From: Seohaeicola saemankumensis
GTDB lineage: Bacteria > Pseudomonadota > Alphaproteobacteria > Rhodobacterales > Rhodobacteraceae
Assembly (NCBI RefSeq): GCF_021021435.1
Contig: NZ_JAINWI010000009.1
Span: 1-64,000, forward strand
Direction of reading: 5' to 3'
Length of the DNA: 64,000 nt
Under the pieces are notes generated by a model. The model was not told where the DNA came from, did no database searches, and saw only the letters and a program-made list of their open reading frames with translations. The stretch's first letter is position 1. Every line of letters begins with the position of its first letter. Made by a program: the position numbers and the translations under genes. This document shows, one piece after another, positions 53,036-61,748 of this stretch.

Positions 53036-53442
53036 TTCTGGATCTCCTGTAAGTAAAGCACCAGATCGGCCACAGAGCGGCCCATCAGCACCGGTTGTCC
53101 GGATGGCGTCTTGAGCGCGACATCATCACCCTGAAAGATCGCGCCGTAAACCGGCATCTCGCTTCCGTGACTGACAAGGGGATCGCGCCCATCAATCCGT
53201 TGCATCACGCGCACAATCGGAAAGACCCCGCCCGATGCGGCGCTCAACCCTGTCAGATCGGTTGGTTGCACCAGAAGAACGGGGGCCATCGGACCTGCGC
53301 CATTCGCGCCGATCCCGTGGCAACTGGCACAATACCACTGATAAAGCGCGGCACCTTCCTCTGCATTCTGGGCACTGGCCTGCGCGGTTGGCAATGCAAG
53401 ACCCAGCATCAGGCCAAGGGTAGCGAGAGGGGCAGTTTTCAT
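53032..53442 (-). CDS. Small c-type cytochrome 2 (periplasmic)
   Basis: 136 residues from ATG at 53440-53442, with AAGGAGCCC upstream (the codon before is TTG, not needed). A signal peptide (LATLGLMLGLALPTAQASAQ) gives a soluble product. Heme motif CASCH (38-42), then GVFPIVRVMQRIDG, axial Met in SEMPVYG, and an ending SVADLVLYLQEIQ shared with its neighbours. Paralogue of the flanking cytochromes; unlike them it lacks a lipobox. Confidence 0.88.
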   Translation of the reverse strand: MKTAPLATLGLMLGLALPTAQASAQNAEEGAALYQWYCASCHGIGANGAGPMAPVLLVQPTDLTGLSAASGGVFPIVRVMQRIDGRDPLVSHGSEMPVYGAIFQGDDVALKTPSGQPVLMGRSVADLVLYLQEIQK

Positions 53443-53470
53443 CAACGGGCTCCTTGCGAAATGCGACAGG

Positions 53471-53902
53471 TTATGGACGTTGCAGACTTTGTAGATAGAC
53501 CAGCATTTCAGCCAACCGCTGCGGGACGGGTTGCGCGCGCCCTTCGGCGTCGTTCAGAACGGTTTCGGGTCCGTCCAGTAGCGCCGTAAATTCGGGCATC
53601 AGATCAAGATCATGTTTGCCCGCATAGCCATAGACACTGTCGGCCACCTCACGCAGCGGAAACACACCGCCATTGCGGGCACTGATCTGCGTCAGATCGG
53701 GCGGCGGCACCGCAAGTCTATCGGCCAGTTCTCCATCCCCTTTGGCGCGGGGGCCGTGGCAGATGGCGCAATAATCCTGATAGGCCTGCGCCCCCGGTTC
53801 GGGTGGAGGTGCAGGCATGCAGCCGGACAGCACCAGACCGCCCGATATTAACATAGCACCTGCTTTCAAGCGCCGCAGGGATCGCGTTTCGGGTTTTTGC
53901 AT
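53471..53902 (-). CDS. Small c-type cytochrome 3 (probable lipoprotein)
   Basis: 143 residues from ATG at 53900-53902; AGAGGAGG is a strong ribosome site eight bases upstream. A lipobox LSGC is at Cys28. Heme motif CAICH (45-49), GDGELADRL, PPDLTQI, GVFPLREVADSVYGY, axial Met in LMPEF, and PVPQRLAEMLVYLQSLQ. First of three tandem paralogous cytochrome genes; an FNR-type box (9/10) lies about 60 bp upstream, suggesting induction at low oxygen. It could donate electrons to, or act with, a terminal oxidase or reductase encoded elsewhere. Confidence 0.88.
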   Translation of the reverse strand: MQKPETRSLRRLKAGAMLISGGLVLSGCMPAPPPEPGAQAYQDYCAICHGPRAKGDGELADRLAVPPPDLTQISARNGGVFPLREVADSVYGYAGKHDLDLMPEFTALLDGPETVLNDAEGRAQPVPQRLAEMLVYLQSLQRP

Positions 53903-53955
53903 CAAGGGCCTCCTCTGCCGTGGGTTGAGTTTGCCAGCAACGCATGAAGCGCGCC

Positions 53956-53969
53956 TTGATCTGGATCAG
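53956..53969. promoter_or_regulatory. FNR/FnrL-type box (9 of 10) ahead of the cytochrome c trio
   Basis: TTGAT, CTGG, ATCAG; only the last base differs from the consensus. It lies between the divergent cytochrome 3 and thioesterase genes, centred about 60 bp before the cytochrome ATG. A start of transcription 41.5 bp downstream would fall about 19 bases before the ATG, leaving the ribosome site in a short leader. Confidence 0.6.
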
Positions 53970-54029
53970 AGGTTGCAAATCCCGTAGGGCGCTGCAATCT
54001 GCATGGGCACACGAAAAAGGGATCAGTAG

Positions 54030-54455
54030 ATGTTCAAACCGGTTGATGCGCAGAATTTTCTGGCAGATGCCTTTGCGCCATGGGTTCAGGCGCTGGATCT
54101 GACCGTGGATGAAGTCGACCCCGCAGGGCATGTGGTTCTGTCCATGCCGGTCACGGATGCCGTGGCCCGCATGGGCGGCATCGTGTGCGGACAAGCCCTT
54201 GCGACGCTGGCCGATACAACGATGGTTCTGTGCACAGCCGCGCATTTCGGCAAACCGCGCGACGTGGCCACGACCAATCTGGACACCCAGTTCCTGAACG
54301 CGGGACGCGGCAGCCATATCCGCTGCAGCGGGCGCATCACCCGTGCCGGTCGCGCGTTGATCTTCGCGCAGGCCGAGTTGGTCGCGCTGCCCGATATGCG
54401 CCCTGTGGCCAGCGCATCCGCCACGTTTTTTGTCCCCGAGGAGAAGGCCAGATGA
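54030..54455 (+). CDS. PaaI-type hotdog-fold thioesterase
   Basis: 141 residues. MGGIVCGQALATLADTTMVL matches the hotdog thioesterase core helix (G-G-x3-G-x3-L-A-D), followed by ATTNLDTQFLNAGRG and the conserved antiparallel strands. Enzymes of this type hydrolyse acyl-CoA thioesters, sometimes from aromatic degradation. The substrate is unknown. Its stop overlaps the start of the next gene (ATGATG), so the two are coupled. Confidence 0.85.
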   Translation: MFKPVDAQNFLADAFAPWVQALDLTVDEVDPAGHVVLSMPVTDAVARMGGIVCGQALATLADTTMVLCTAAHFGKPRDVATTNLDTQFLNAGRGSHIRCSGRITRAGRALIFAQAELVALPDMRPVASASATFFVPEEKAR

Positions 54456-54898
54456 TGCCGCCCACAACCGCCTATGCATTGACCATGCTGGCCGCAGGGA
54501 TCGGAATTCCGATTCTGGCCGCTTTGAACGCAGGCCTGGGCACAAGGCTCGGCTCGCCAGTCGCGGCCGCAGCAATCCTGTTTGTCGTGGCGCTTGGCAC
54601 GACGCTGCTGATTCTGGCGCTGAAAGGGGTCCCCTCCCTTGCCGTTGTGATCACCGCGCCGAAACACCTGTTTCTGGCGGGGCTTCTGGTGGCATTCTAC
54701 ATCCTGTCGATCACCTTCATCGCGCCCAAGTTCGGTGTCGGAAATGCTGTGTTCTTCGTGCTGCTGGGCCAATTGGTCAGCGCCGCCCTGATCGACCATT
54801 TCGGCCTGTTCGGGGCGCGCATCAGCCCACTCTCTCTGACACGCAGCGCTGGGATCGCATTGATGGCGGCGGGCGTTTTCCTGACCCAGCAGGCCTAG
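54452..54898 (+). CDS. DUF606/DMT-family small membrane protein
   Basis: 148 residues with five hydrophobic helices (for example LTMLAAGIGIPILAALNAGLG, AAAILFVVALGTTLLILAL, HLFLAGLLVAFYILSITFIAPKFG). It matches the DUF606 half-size drug/metabolite transporter group, which usually works as a dimer. GAGGAGAAGG precedes the ATG, which is inside the thioesterase stop. Its stop overlaps that of the convergent DUF3047 gene in a shared CTAG. Confidence 0.83.
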   Translation: MMPPTTAYALTMLAAGIGIPILAALNAGLGTRLGSPVAAAAILFVVALGTTLLILALKGVPSLAVVITAPKHLFLAGLLVAFYILSITFIAPKFGVGNAVFFVLLGQLVSAALIDHFGLFGARISPLSLTRSAGIALMAAGVFLTQQA

Positions 54899-55566
54899 CG
54901 CAGCACCATGTCGCTGACCCGCGCGCGGATGGCGCTTTGCGTGTCGTCACTATCGGCCGAGACAGCGACCCCCACAAGCGCCGCGGGGGCGCTGCCGAAA
55001 ATGCGGGCATAGTCTGCCGCCAGATCGACCGTTTCCGCATGCGCGCCTGTGCCTGCACCGCGCAGGATCAGCGTCTTTCCGCGCGCTTCAAGATAGGGGC
55101 TGTCCAGCACCTCGCCGCGACTGTGATCCCCGCCCCAGACATAGACCAGCATCCGCGCATTGCGATTGCCCAAGAGACTTCGCAAACGTGGATTGGGACC
55201 GGCGCGGCGGGCCGATTCTGTATCCATGAAGACAAAATACAATGAGATATTGCGATCATCTCCACCCTTGCGCCGCAGGTCGGTGGGCGGCACGGATTGC
55301 TCTACCCGCCATGTCCAGTTGGCATCCCGCGCGGACCAGCGGCTTTCGGGCAGGGCTGTAAAGATCACCGACACCGCCTGATCCGAGACAATATCCAGCC
55401 GTGTTCCCTGCGCAGCATAGCGGTTCGGTGTCAGACGCGGAAAATTCTGCTCGCGCCAGTCGGGAGTAAAGTTCAGGGGTTCGGCCTGTGAGGGTGCAGG
55501 CGCATACAGGGCAAGCGCGCCTGCAAGGGCGAAGCATGATAGAAAGGACGGGCGTGGTCGCAACAT
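54895..55566 (-). CDS. Exported DUF3047 family protein
   Basis: 223 residues from ATG at 55564-55566 with GAGGTG upstream. A signal peptide (LSCFALAGALALYAPAPSQA) precedes a domain with FTPDWREQNFPRLTPNRY, SVIFTALPESRWSARDANWTWRVE and LYFVFMDTE; ARMLVYVWGGDHSRGE and the final GAPALVGVAVSADSDDT-like strand are typical of DUF3047. Function unknown. Its stop overlaps the stop of the convergent membrane-protein gene. Confidence 0.8.
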   Translation of the reverse strand: MLRPRPSFLSCFALAGALALYAPAPSQAEPLNFTPDWREQNFPRLTPNRYAAQGTRLDIVSDQAVSVIFTALPESRWSARDANWTWRVEQSVPPTDLRRKGGDDRNISLYFVFMDTESARRAGPNPRLRSLLGNRNARMLVYVWGGDHSRGEVLDSPYLEARGKTLILRGAGTGAHAETVDLAADYARIFGSAPAALVGVAVSADSDDTQSAIRARVSDMVLR

Positions 55567-55648
55567 CGGGGCACCTCGGCAGGAAAGTCCTTGCCTTGGT
55601 AGCGCAGTTGCCAATCACCTGCGCGACACGTCTGCGTGAGACAGGGCC

Positions 55649-56335
55649 TTACAGCCCCTCGGTCAGCCGTCCAGTATCAAGCCGCAGCACCCTGTCCATC
55701 CGTGCGGCCAAATCAAGGTTATGGGTCGCGATCAACGCCGAAAGACCTGTGCTGCGCACCAGTTCCATCAAGGTGCCGAACACCTGATCCGAGGTCGCCG
55801 GATCAAGGTTTCCGGTCGGCTCGTCCGCCAGCAACAGGCGCGGCGCATTGGCCAATGCACGACAAAAGGCAACGCGCTGTTGTTCCCCACCAGACAGGGC
55901 GGCAGGGCGATGATCGGCGCGCGGCGCAATCCCGACGCGGTTCAGCAGATCATAAGCACAACTGCGCGCCTCGTCCTTGGACACACCGTTTGCAAGTTGC
56001 GGCAGAACGATATTCTCCAGTGCCGAAAATTCGGGCAGCAGATGGTGGAGCTGGTAGATAAAGCCCACATCCGTCCGCCGCACCGCAGTGCGCCGCCTGT
56101 CGGACAGACCCACCATATCCGCGCCACCGATCCGCACCGATCCCGCATCCGGCGTATCCAGCAGACCTGCAATATGCAGCAACGTGGATTTGCCCGCACC
56201 TGACGGGGCCACCAGCGCCACGACCTCGCCGCGCCGGACGGTCAGATCGACTCCTTGTAGCACCTGCACCGCGTTGGGCTTACCTTGATTATAGGTCTTG
56301 TCGACCCCTGCCAGTTCCAGCACCACCTCACTCAT
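55649..56335 (-). CDS. lolD: Lipoprotein-releasing ABC transporter ATP-binding protein
   Basis: 228 residues. Walker A APSGAGKST (about 44-52), Q-loop IYQLHHLLPEF, ABC signature LSGGEQQRVAFCRAL, Walker B LLLADEPTGNLD and switch His in ALIATHNLDLAA are all visible. LolD drives extraction of outer-membrane lipoproteins from the inner membrane to LolA, with LolC/LolE. It overlaps the permease gene by eight bases. Many lipoproteins in this window (TadD, OmpA-like, cytochromes) would depend on this system. Confidence 0.93.
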   Translation of the reverse strand: MSEVVLELAGVDKTYNQGKPNAVQVLQGVDLTVRRGEVVALVAPSGAGKSTLLHIAGLLDTPDAGSVRIGGADMVGLSDRRRTAVRRTDVGFIYQLHHLLPEFSALENIVLPQLANGVSKDEARSCAYDLLNRVGIAPRADHRPAALSGGEQQRVAFCRALANAPRLLLADEPTGNLDPATSDQVFGTLMELVRSTGLSALIATHNLDLAARMDRVLRLDTGRLTEGL

Positions 56336-57620
56336 AGCGCAGCGCCTCGACGGGGTTCATCCGCGCGGCGCGCCGTGCCGGAAAGATCGTGACGATGAAC
56401 GACAGCCCCAGCGAAAGCGCCACAGCCGAGATCACATCACCCAGTTGCAGCTTGGCGGGCAGCGCATAGATGCCGCGCACCGCAGGGTCCCAGACCCCGC
56501 CACCCGCGACGTAATTCACGAAAGAGAAAATCGGGTCGATATAGATCGCAAACAGACAGCCCAGAATAACCCCTGCTACAGTCCCGATGATCCCCGTGAA
56601 CGCCCCGCAAATAAAGAAAACCCGCAACACCGACCCTTCCGACAGGCCCATCGTCCGCAAGATGCCGATATCGCGGCCCTTGTTCTTGACCAGCATGATC
56701 AACCCCGAGACGATGTTCATCGCCGCGATCAGCACTAGGATCGACAGGATCACGAACATCACATTATCCTCGATCTCAAGCGCGCGCAGAAACCCGCCGC
56801 TGGTATCGCGCCAAGTCCAAAGCTGTGTGCGCGGCCCTGCGGCCTCGAGCAGGGCGTTTTCCATATTCTCGATCCGCTCGGGTGCTGCGACCATAACCTC
56901 GATCTCGTCGGCGGTCCCTTCGCGGTTGAAATAGACCTGCGCTTCCGCGAATGGCAGATAGACACGGGTGCGGTCGATATCCCAGCGCCCTGCGGTGAAG
57001 ATATAGACCACCTCATAGGCTTTGACGCGTGGACTGGTGCCAAAGGCCGTCTTGGCCCCATCGGGCGAGATGACCCGGATGCGGTCGCCCAGACCCAGCC
57101 CCAACTCGCGCGCTACGCCCGAGCCGATGGCAATGCCCTCGTCGAACCGCGCCAGATCGCCCTGGGCCTGCGCCGCGTCCCCGCCCACGCGCGGAATTTC
57201 CCGCAGGTCCTCGGCACTGATCCCGAAAACCTCGATCCCCGCATTGCGCCCCGATGCGTTGGCCATCACCTGCCCCTTGATCAGGGGGGCAGCACTGGTC
57301 ACGCCGGGCACGGCGGCCAACGCTTCGGCCAGCGCCGCATAATCCGGCAGGCTGCGGTCAATCACACCGCTGACCGGATCAACCTGTCCAAGGCTATAGA
57401 CCGTCACATGGGCATTAGCCCCAAGGATGGTATCCACGAATTCCGCACGGAAACCGGACCTAACTGCCAGCGTCGCAATCAAGGCAAAGACCGCCAACGT
57501 GATCCCGATCAGGCTGATCCATGTCATCACCGACACGCCGCCCTCGGCGCGGCGCGCCCGCAGGTAGCGCCAGGCAATCATCCATTCGAATCCTGCAAAA
57601 GGGGGCGTGGTCCCTGCCAT
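56328..57620 (-). CDS. Lipoprotein-releasing ABC transporter permease (LolC/LolE)
   Basis: 430 residues with four membrane helices: one near the start (FEWMIAWRYLRARRAEGGVSVMTWISLIGITLAVFALIATLAV) and three at the end (NVMFVILSILVLIAAMNIVSGLIMLVKNKG, GAFTGIIGTVAGVILGCLFAIY, VISAVALSLGLSFIVTIFPARRAARMNPVEALRYE), flanking a large periplasmic domain. The final PARRAARMNPVEALRYE motif is typical of LolC/E. A single permease gene next to lolD is common in alphaproteobacteria, where it may form a homodimer. AAGGAAAAG precedes the ATG. Confidence 0.92.
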   Translation of the reverse strand: MAGTTPPFAGFEWMIAWRYLRARRAEGGVSVMTWISLIGITLAVFALIATLAVRSGFRAEFVDTILGANAHVTVYSLGQVDPVSGVIDRSLPDYAALAEALAAVPGVTSAAPLIKGQVMANASGRNAGIEVFGISAEDLREIPRVGGDAAQAQGDLARFDEGIAIGSGVARELGLGLGDRIRVISPDGAKTAFGTSPRVKAYEVVYIFTAGRWDIDRTRVYLPFAEAQVYFNREGTADEIEVMVAAPERIENMENALLEAAGPRTQLWTWRDTSGGFLRALEIEDNVMFVILSILVLIAAMNIVSGLIMLVKNKGRDIGILRTMGLSEGSVLRVFFICGAFTGIIGTVAGVILGCLFAIYIDPIFSFVNYVAGGGVWDPAVRGIYALPAKLQLGDVISAVALSLGLSFIVTIFPARRAARMNPVEALRYE

Positions 57621-57723
57621 CTGCTTTTCCTTACATGCCTCGGGTCAGCGGGGCGTGGACGTTTCGGCGCCCTGCTTCGTTTTGCAACAAATAACCGTAG
57701 CAGCGCCGCATCCGTGACGCTGC

Positions 57724-59055
57724 TCAGGCATAGATTTCCTGCACCCGCGCAACAGCCGCTTCGGGCGTCATCTCGACGCTTTCGCCCGTACGGCGCGAAG
57801 TCAGTTCGACCACACCTGCCGCCAGCCCCCGCGGACCGACGGTTATACGCCACGGCAGACCGATCAGGTCCATGGTAGCGAATTTCGCGCCCGCGCGCTC
57901 GTCACGGTCGTCGTAGAGCGGATCAAGCCCTGCCGCGACCAAAGCCATGTAAAGCCCCTCGCAAGCCGCGTCCGCTGCTGCATCGCCTTGCTTGAGGTTC
58001 ACAATGCCGCAATGGAAAGGCGTGACACCTTCGGGCCAGATGATGCCCTTATCGTCATGGCTGGCCTCGATGATCGCGCCCACCAGACGGCTGACGCCGA
58101 TGCCGTGGCTGCCCATATGCACCGGGACTTTGGCACCGTCCGGCCCTTGGACAGTGGCGCCCATGGCTTCGGAGTATTTGGTGCCGAAATAGAAAATCTG
58201 TCCCACCTCGATACCGCGTGCGGTGCGGCGGCGTTCCTCGGGGATCTGGTTGAAGATCGCCGCGTCATGGGTCTCGTCCGTGCGGGCATAACGGCTGGTA
58301 AATTCCTCCAGCACTGCCTTGCACTGATCCACACTGTCATAGTCGATCTCGCGTTCGCCGAATGTCAAATCGGTGATCTGGCTGTCATAGAACACTTCCG
58401 ACTCGCCCGTCTCGGCCAGAACGAGGAATTCATGCGTATCATCGCCACCTATGGGGCCAGAGTCGGCGCGCATCGGAATGGCTTGCAGGCCCATCCGCTC
58501 ATAGGTCCGCAGATAGCTGACCAGATGGCGGTTATAGGCATGCAGCGCCGCCTCTTTATCCAGATCGAAGTTATAGCCGTCCTTCATCAGGAATTCGCGG
58601 CCCCGCATGACGCCGAAACGCGGGCGCATCTCGTCGCGGAATTTCCACTGGATATGATAAAGGGTCAGCGGCAGATCCTTGTAGCTGCCGACATGGGCGC
58701 GGAAAATGTCGGTAATCATTTCCTCGTTGGTGGGACCATATAGCATATCGCGGTCCTGCCGGTCGGTAATGCGCAGCATCTCTTGCCCATAATCGTCGTA
58801 GCGCCCGCTTTCACGCCACAGATCGGCAGGTTGCAGTGTCGGCATCAGCATGGGGATATGGCCAGCGCGCACCTGTTCCTCATGCACGATCTGCTCGATC
58901 CGGCGCAACACCTTGAAACCCAGCGGCAACCACGAATAGATCCCGGCGGAGGATTGCTTGATCATCCCCGCCCGCAGCATCAACCGGTGGCTGACGATCT
59001 GCGCCTCGGCGGGATTTTCTTTCAGAACGGGCAGGAAATAGCGCGACAGACGCAT
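57724..59055 (-). CDS. proS: Prolyl-tRNA synthetase (compact type)
   Basis: 443 residues. Class II synthetase with motif 1 [20 protein letters not shown], motif 2 [28 protein letters not shown]-like segment near 130-160 ([14 protein letters not shown]), and motif 3 [18 protein letters not shown]-terminal anticodon-binding domain ([38 protein letters not shown]) ends the protein. It lacks the roughly 180-residue editing insertion found in E. coli ProS, the compact form usual in alphaproteobacteria. It attaches proline to tRNA-Pro. Confidence 0.95.
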   Translation of the reverse strand: MRLSRYFLPVLKENPAEAQIVSHRLMLRAGMIKQSSAGIYSWLPLGFKVLRRIEQIVHEEQVRAGHIPMLMPTLQPADLWRESGRYDDYGQEMLRITDRQDRDMLYGPTNEEMITDIFRAHVGSYKDLPLTLYHIQWKFRDEMRPRFGVMRGREFLMKDGYNFDLDKEAALHAYNRHLVSYLRTYERMGLQAIPMRADSGPIGGDDTHEFLVLAETGESEVFYDSQITDLTFGEREIDYDSVDQCKAVLEEFTSRYARTDETHDAAIFNQIPEERRRTARGIEVGQIFYFGTKYSEAMGATVQGPDGAKVPVHMGSHGIGVSRLVGAIIEASHDDKGIIWPEGVTPFHCGIVNLKQGDAAADAACEGLYMALVAAGLDPLYDDRDERAGAKFATMDLIGLPWRITVGPRGLAAGVVELTSRRTGESVEMTPEAAVARVQEIYA

Positions 59056-59272
59056 GTGAGACCCCTTGGGAATGGCATTTGCGCACGTTTAGGGCACGGG
59101 GCAGACACAGGCAAGCACGATAGGCTTTACCAACTTCACCAGATCTGTCGGCACGTGCGATTCTTCACCGTCACAGGCTGATTACTCTTCATTGCAGAAG
59201 TTGTTGACCACTGGGTGATATCAACCCACGCCCTTCTGATTTTCAGCAATAGTTTTTTGGGGAGTAAGCTCG

Positions 59273-59665
59273 ATGACCGGATAGAATCGCATTATCTGCC
59301 ATGTCGTTGCCGCTCTCTTTTGTTTTCCCAGTGTTGTGGCAGCGCAGGGCGTGAAAACAGGCACCTACAAAGCCAAGGGTGCGGAAGGCTGCGCAACATT
59401 GCTCTTGATAGGCGCAGGACCTGGTGGAAACGAATATTCTTTTGATGACGGCTGCGATGGCAATGGCGTGTTTGTCGCAAAATCTGTCAAAGTAACGTCG
59501 CGGGGTCTCCAAATTGACCAAGGCTGCTATTTGAACCGAGAAACACATGCAGACGGATTTACCGGCGATTGGTCGTTGGGCGGCACAAGAATTCCCGATG
59601 TGAGATTTGTGCGGCAGCAATCAGATACCCGAGCAGACTGTCGGTTCCGAGATGAATGGAATTGA
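59273..59665 (+). pseudogene. Small secreted protein gene interrupted by an in-frame amber codon
   Basis: ATG at 59273-59275 has GGGGAG eight bases upstream, a good ribosome site, but the fourth codon is TAG (59282-59284). After it the same frame runs open for 126 codons and first encodes a convincing signal peptide (HVVAALFCFPSVVAAQ), then a small domain with five Cys (GCATLLLIG, DGCDGNG, QGCYLNRE, ADCRF). Either a single base change has broken the gene, or translation begins downstream at an unusual codon (ATT at 59291) or at GTG 59336, which would omit the signal peptide. I do not recognise the family. The surrounding DNA is more AT-rich than the flanks, and it is followed by two strong hairpins. 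Confidence 0.5.
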
Positions 59666-59669
59666 GTAA

Positions 59670-59694
59670 TGCCATGACGCTGCGCGTCATGGCA
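59670..59694 (+). terminator. Hairpin 1 after the interrupted secreted-protein gene
   Basis: Perfect 11-base stem TGCCATGACGC / GCGTCATGGCA with a TGC loop, four bases after the stop. Confidence 0.75.
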
Positions 59695-59697
59695 CAC

Positions 59698-59722
59698 TTT
59701 GGCTGGATGAAAACCAGCCAAA
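59698..59722 (+). terminator. Hairpin 2 after the interrupted secreted-protein gene
   Basis: Nine-base perfect stem TTTGGCTGG / CCAGCCAAA, seven-base A-rich loop, three bases past hairpin 1. Together they look like tandem terminators. Confidence 0.7.
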
Positions 59723-59799
59723 CGTCAAACAATGGGCACTGCAACCCGAACCAAGTACCATACAGAGCGTCACGTGCGCTTTTTCGCATCTGTTTGTAA

Positions 59800-59815
59800 G
59801 TATGGAATTCCATAC
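59800..59815. promoter_or_regulatory. Perfect 16-bp palindrome, candidate operator
   Basis: GTATGGAATTCCATAC reads the same on both strands. It lies 107 bp before the AI-2E permease ATG in an otherwise gene-free 199-bp stretch. Nature of the binding protein unknown. Confidence 0.5.
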
Positions 59816-59921
59816 CTTTTCATACTTCCTGGCCCCCCTTGGCAACACCGCCCGCAACGACAGGCCTTGAATTGCCAAACCCGAAGCGCGACATAGGAAA
59901 AAGCCCGAAAAAGGAGCGCGC

Positions 59922-60989
59922 ATGGCCCTGCCTGTCAAAGATCAATTCCGGTATTGGGGCATCGCCACAGCCGCGTTTCTTGTCATCCTGTGGTTTCTGG
60001 GGGATGTGATCCTCCCTTTCGTGCTAGGCGGTGCCATCGCCTATTTCCTGGACCCTGTGGCCGACCGGATTCAGCGCCTTGGCGCATCGCGGACCGTGGC
60101 GACCACGATCATCACCCTGTCCGCCTTGCTGATCTTTATTCTGATGGCCCTACTGGTCATTCCGGCACTGGTCCAGCAGGCCGTATCCCTGTTCGACACA
60201 GCACCCCGGCTATTCCAGGATTTACAGGCCTTCCTGACCGCGCAGTTTCCATCGCTGGTGGACGAGGATTCGGCCCTGCGGCAATCGCTCATCTCGATCG
60301 GCGAGACAATCCGCGAGCGAGGGGGCGAGTTGTTGAACACCTTGCTCACCTCGGTGAACTCGCTGGTCAGTATCGTCTTGCTTTTCGTGATCGTGCCGGT
60401 TGTGGCCTTCTATCTGCTTTATGACTGGGACAACATGATCGCGCGCATCGACGACTTGCTGCCGCGTGACCATGCGCCGATGATCCGGCATCTGGCGGCC
60501 GAGATTGACCGCACACTAGCCAGTTTCATCCGCGGCATGGGCACGGTCAGCCTGATCCTGGGCACCTACTATGCCGTGGCGCTGATGCTGCTCGGTCTGC
60601 AATTCGGTCTGGTCGTCGGGGCCATTGCGGGGCTGGTCACCTTCATTCCCTATGTCGGCGCGCTGGTCGGTGGCGCGCTGGCAATCGGGCTTGCCCTGTT
60701 CCAGTTCTGGGGCGACTGGGTGTCGATCGGCCTTGTTGGAGGGGTCTTCGTGCTGGGACAGGTCGTCGAGGGCAATATCCTGACGCCCAAACTGGTGGGC
60801 AGTTCTGTCGGCCTGCACCCTGTCTGGCTGATTTTCGCGCTCTCGGTTTTCGGGACATTGTTCGGTTTCGTCGGCATGCTGGTGGCTGTGCCGGTCGCTG
60901 CGGCTCTCGGGGTTGTGGCCCGCTTCGGGATCAGCGGCTACAAGAAAAGCCAGCTCTATCGCGGCGTTGATTCCGACACAGGTGTCTGA
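59922..60989 (+). CDS. AI-2E family transporter (PerM/TqsA-like)
   Basis: 355 residues with about eight membrane helices: VILWFLGDVILPFVLGGAIAYFLDPVADRIQ near the start, LVSIVLLFVIVPVVAFYLLYDWD in the middle, and FVGMLVAVPVAAALGVVARFG near the end. A-Y-F-L-D-P-x-x-D and GLITFIPYVG-like (VTFIPYVGALVGG) segments mark the family. These proteins move small molecules or ions (autoinducer 2 in one case, Na+/H+ in others); the substrate here is unknown. AAGGAGCGC precedes the ATG. Its stop shares an A with the hda start (TGATG). Confidence 0.88.
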   Translation: MALPVKDQFRYWGIATAAFLVILWFLGDVILPFVLGGAIAYFLDPVADRIQRLGASRTVATTIITLSALLIFILMALLVIPALVQQAVSLFDTAPRLFQDLQAFLTAQFPSLVDEDSALRQSLISIGETIRERGGELLNTLLTSVNSLVSIVLLFVIVPVVAFYLLYDWDNMIARIDDLLPRDHAPMIRHLAAEIDRTLASFIRGMGTVSLILGTYYAVALMLLGLQFGLVVGAIAGLVTFIPYVGALVGGALAIGLALFQFWGDWVSIGLVGGVFVLGQVVEGNILTPKLVGSSVGLHPVWLIFALSVFGTLFGFVGMLVAVPVAAALGVVARFGISGYKKSQLYRGVDSDTGV

Positions 60990-61690
60990 TGCACAGGCAA
61001 CTCAGCTTTGACCTGCCCGTGCGCGCCGCATTGGGGCGCGGGGATTTCTTTGTTGCGCCCGCCAATGCGATGGCCGTGGCGTTGATCGAGGGCTGGCAGA
61101 ACTGGGTGGGGTGCAAGCTGGTGCTGGAAGGGCCGACAGGATCGGGCAAAACCCATCTTTCCCATGTCTGGGCGCAAGCCTCGGGTGCCCTGATTATCGA
61201 GGCCAAGCAGTTAGTTGCAGCCGATATTCCCGCCCTTGCCTCAAGTCATATCGCGGTCGAGGATGTGCCCCTGATCGCAGGCGACACTGCAGCCGAAAAC
61301 GCCCTGTTCCACCTGCACAATCTGGCACTGGCCGAGGGCAATTCCCTGTTGCTGACCGCAGACCGGCCCGCTGCGCGCTGGGGTCTGGCCCTGCCGGATC
61401 TTGCCAGCCGCATGCAGGGCACGCAAGCTACGCGGCTGGAGGCCCCTGATGACAGGCTGCTATCGGCGGTGCTGGCAAAACTCTTCGCGGACCGCCAGTT
61501 GATCCCCACGCCGGACACGATCCCCTATCTGGTCGCACGGATGGATCGCGCCTTTGATACAGCGCGCCTGCTGGTGGCTGATCTGGATGCGGCGGCCCTG
61601 TCTGAAGGCCGCGCCGTTAACCGCAAGCTTGCCGCTGAGGTGCTGGAGCGGTTCAGCCAGCCGGGCCTGCTGGACAATCCGCCCGACTAA
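60989..61690 (+). CDS. hda: Hda-type regulatory inactivator of DnaA (HdaA)
   Basis: 233 residues related to the DnaA ATPase domain. A beta-clamp-binding motif QLSFDLP is at residues 4-10, and Walker [10 protein letters not shown] at 48-56; [12 protein letters not shown] and LASRMQGTQ correspond to sensor and box VII regions. It binds the sliding clamp and stimulates ATP hydrolysis by DnaA, limiting re-initiation of replication. It overlaps the upstream permease stop by one base (TGATG), a conserved alphaproteobacterial arrangement. It lacks the DNA-binding domain IV of DnaA. Confidence 0.9.
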   Translation: MHRQLSFDLPVRAALGRGDFFVAPANAMAVALIEGWQNWVGCKLVLEGPTGSGKTHLSHVWAQASGALIIEAKQLVAADIPALASSHIAVEDVPLIAGDTAAENALFHLHNLALAEGNSLLLTADRPAARWGLALPDLASRMQGTQATRLEAPDDRLLSAVLAKLFADRQLIPTPDTIPYLVARMDRAFDTARLLVADLDAAALSEGRAVNRKLAAEVLERFSQPGLLDNPPD

Positions 61691-61748
61691 GCGCAGCATC
61701 CGGCAAAACCTTTACCAAACCGTCACATTCAGGCAGCATAAGCCGCTC

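Noticed and set aside
57586-57600. ATTCGAATCC resembling a tRNA T-loop
   Set aside because: Lies inside the Lol permease gene and no cloverleaf can be drawn around it. No tRNA found elsewhere.
59243-59620. 125-codon minus-strand frame opposite the interrupted secreted-protein gene
   Set aside because: Cys/His-rich composition without a motif, no ribosome site; the plus-strand frame has a signal peptide and a good ribosome site.
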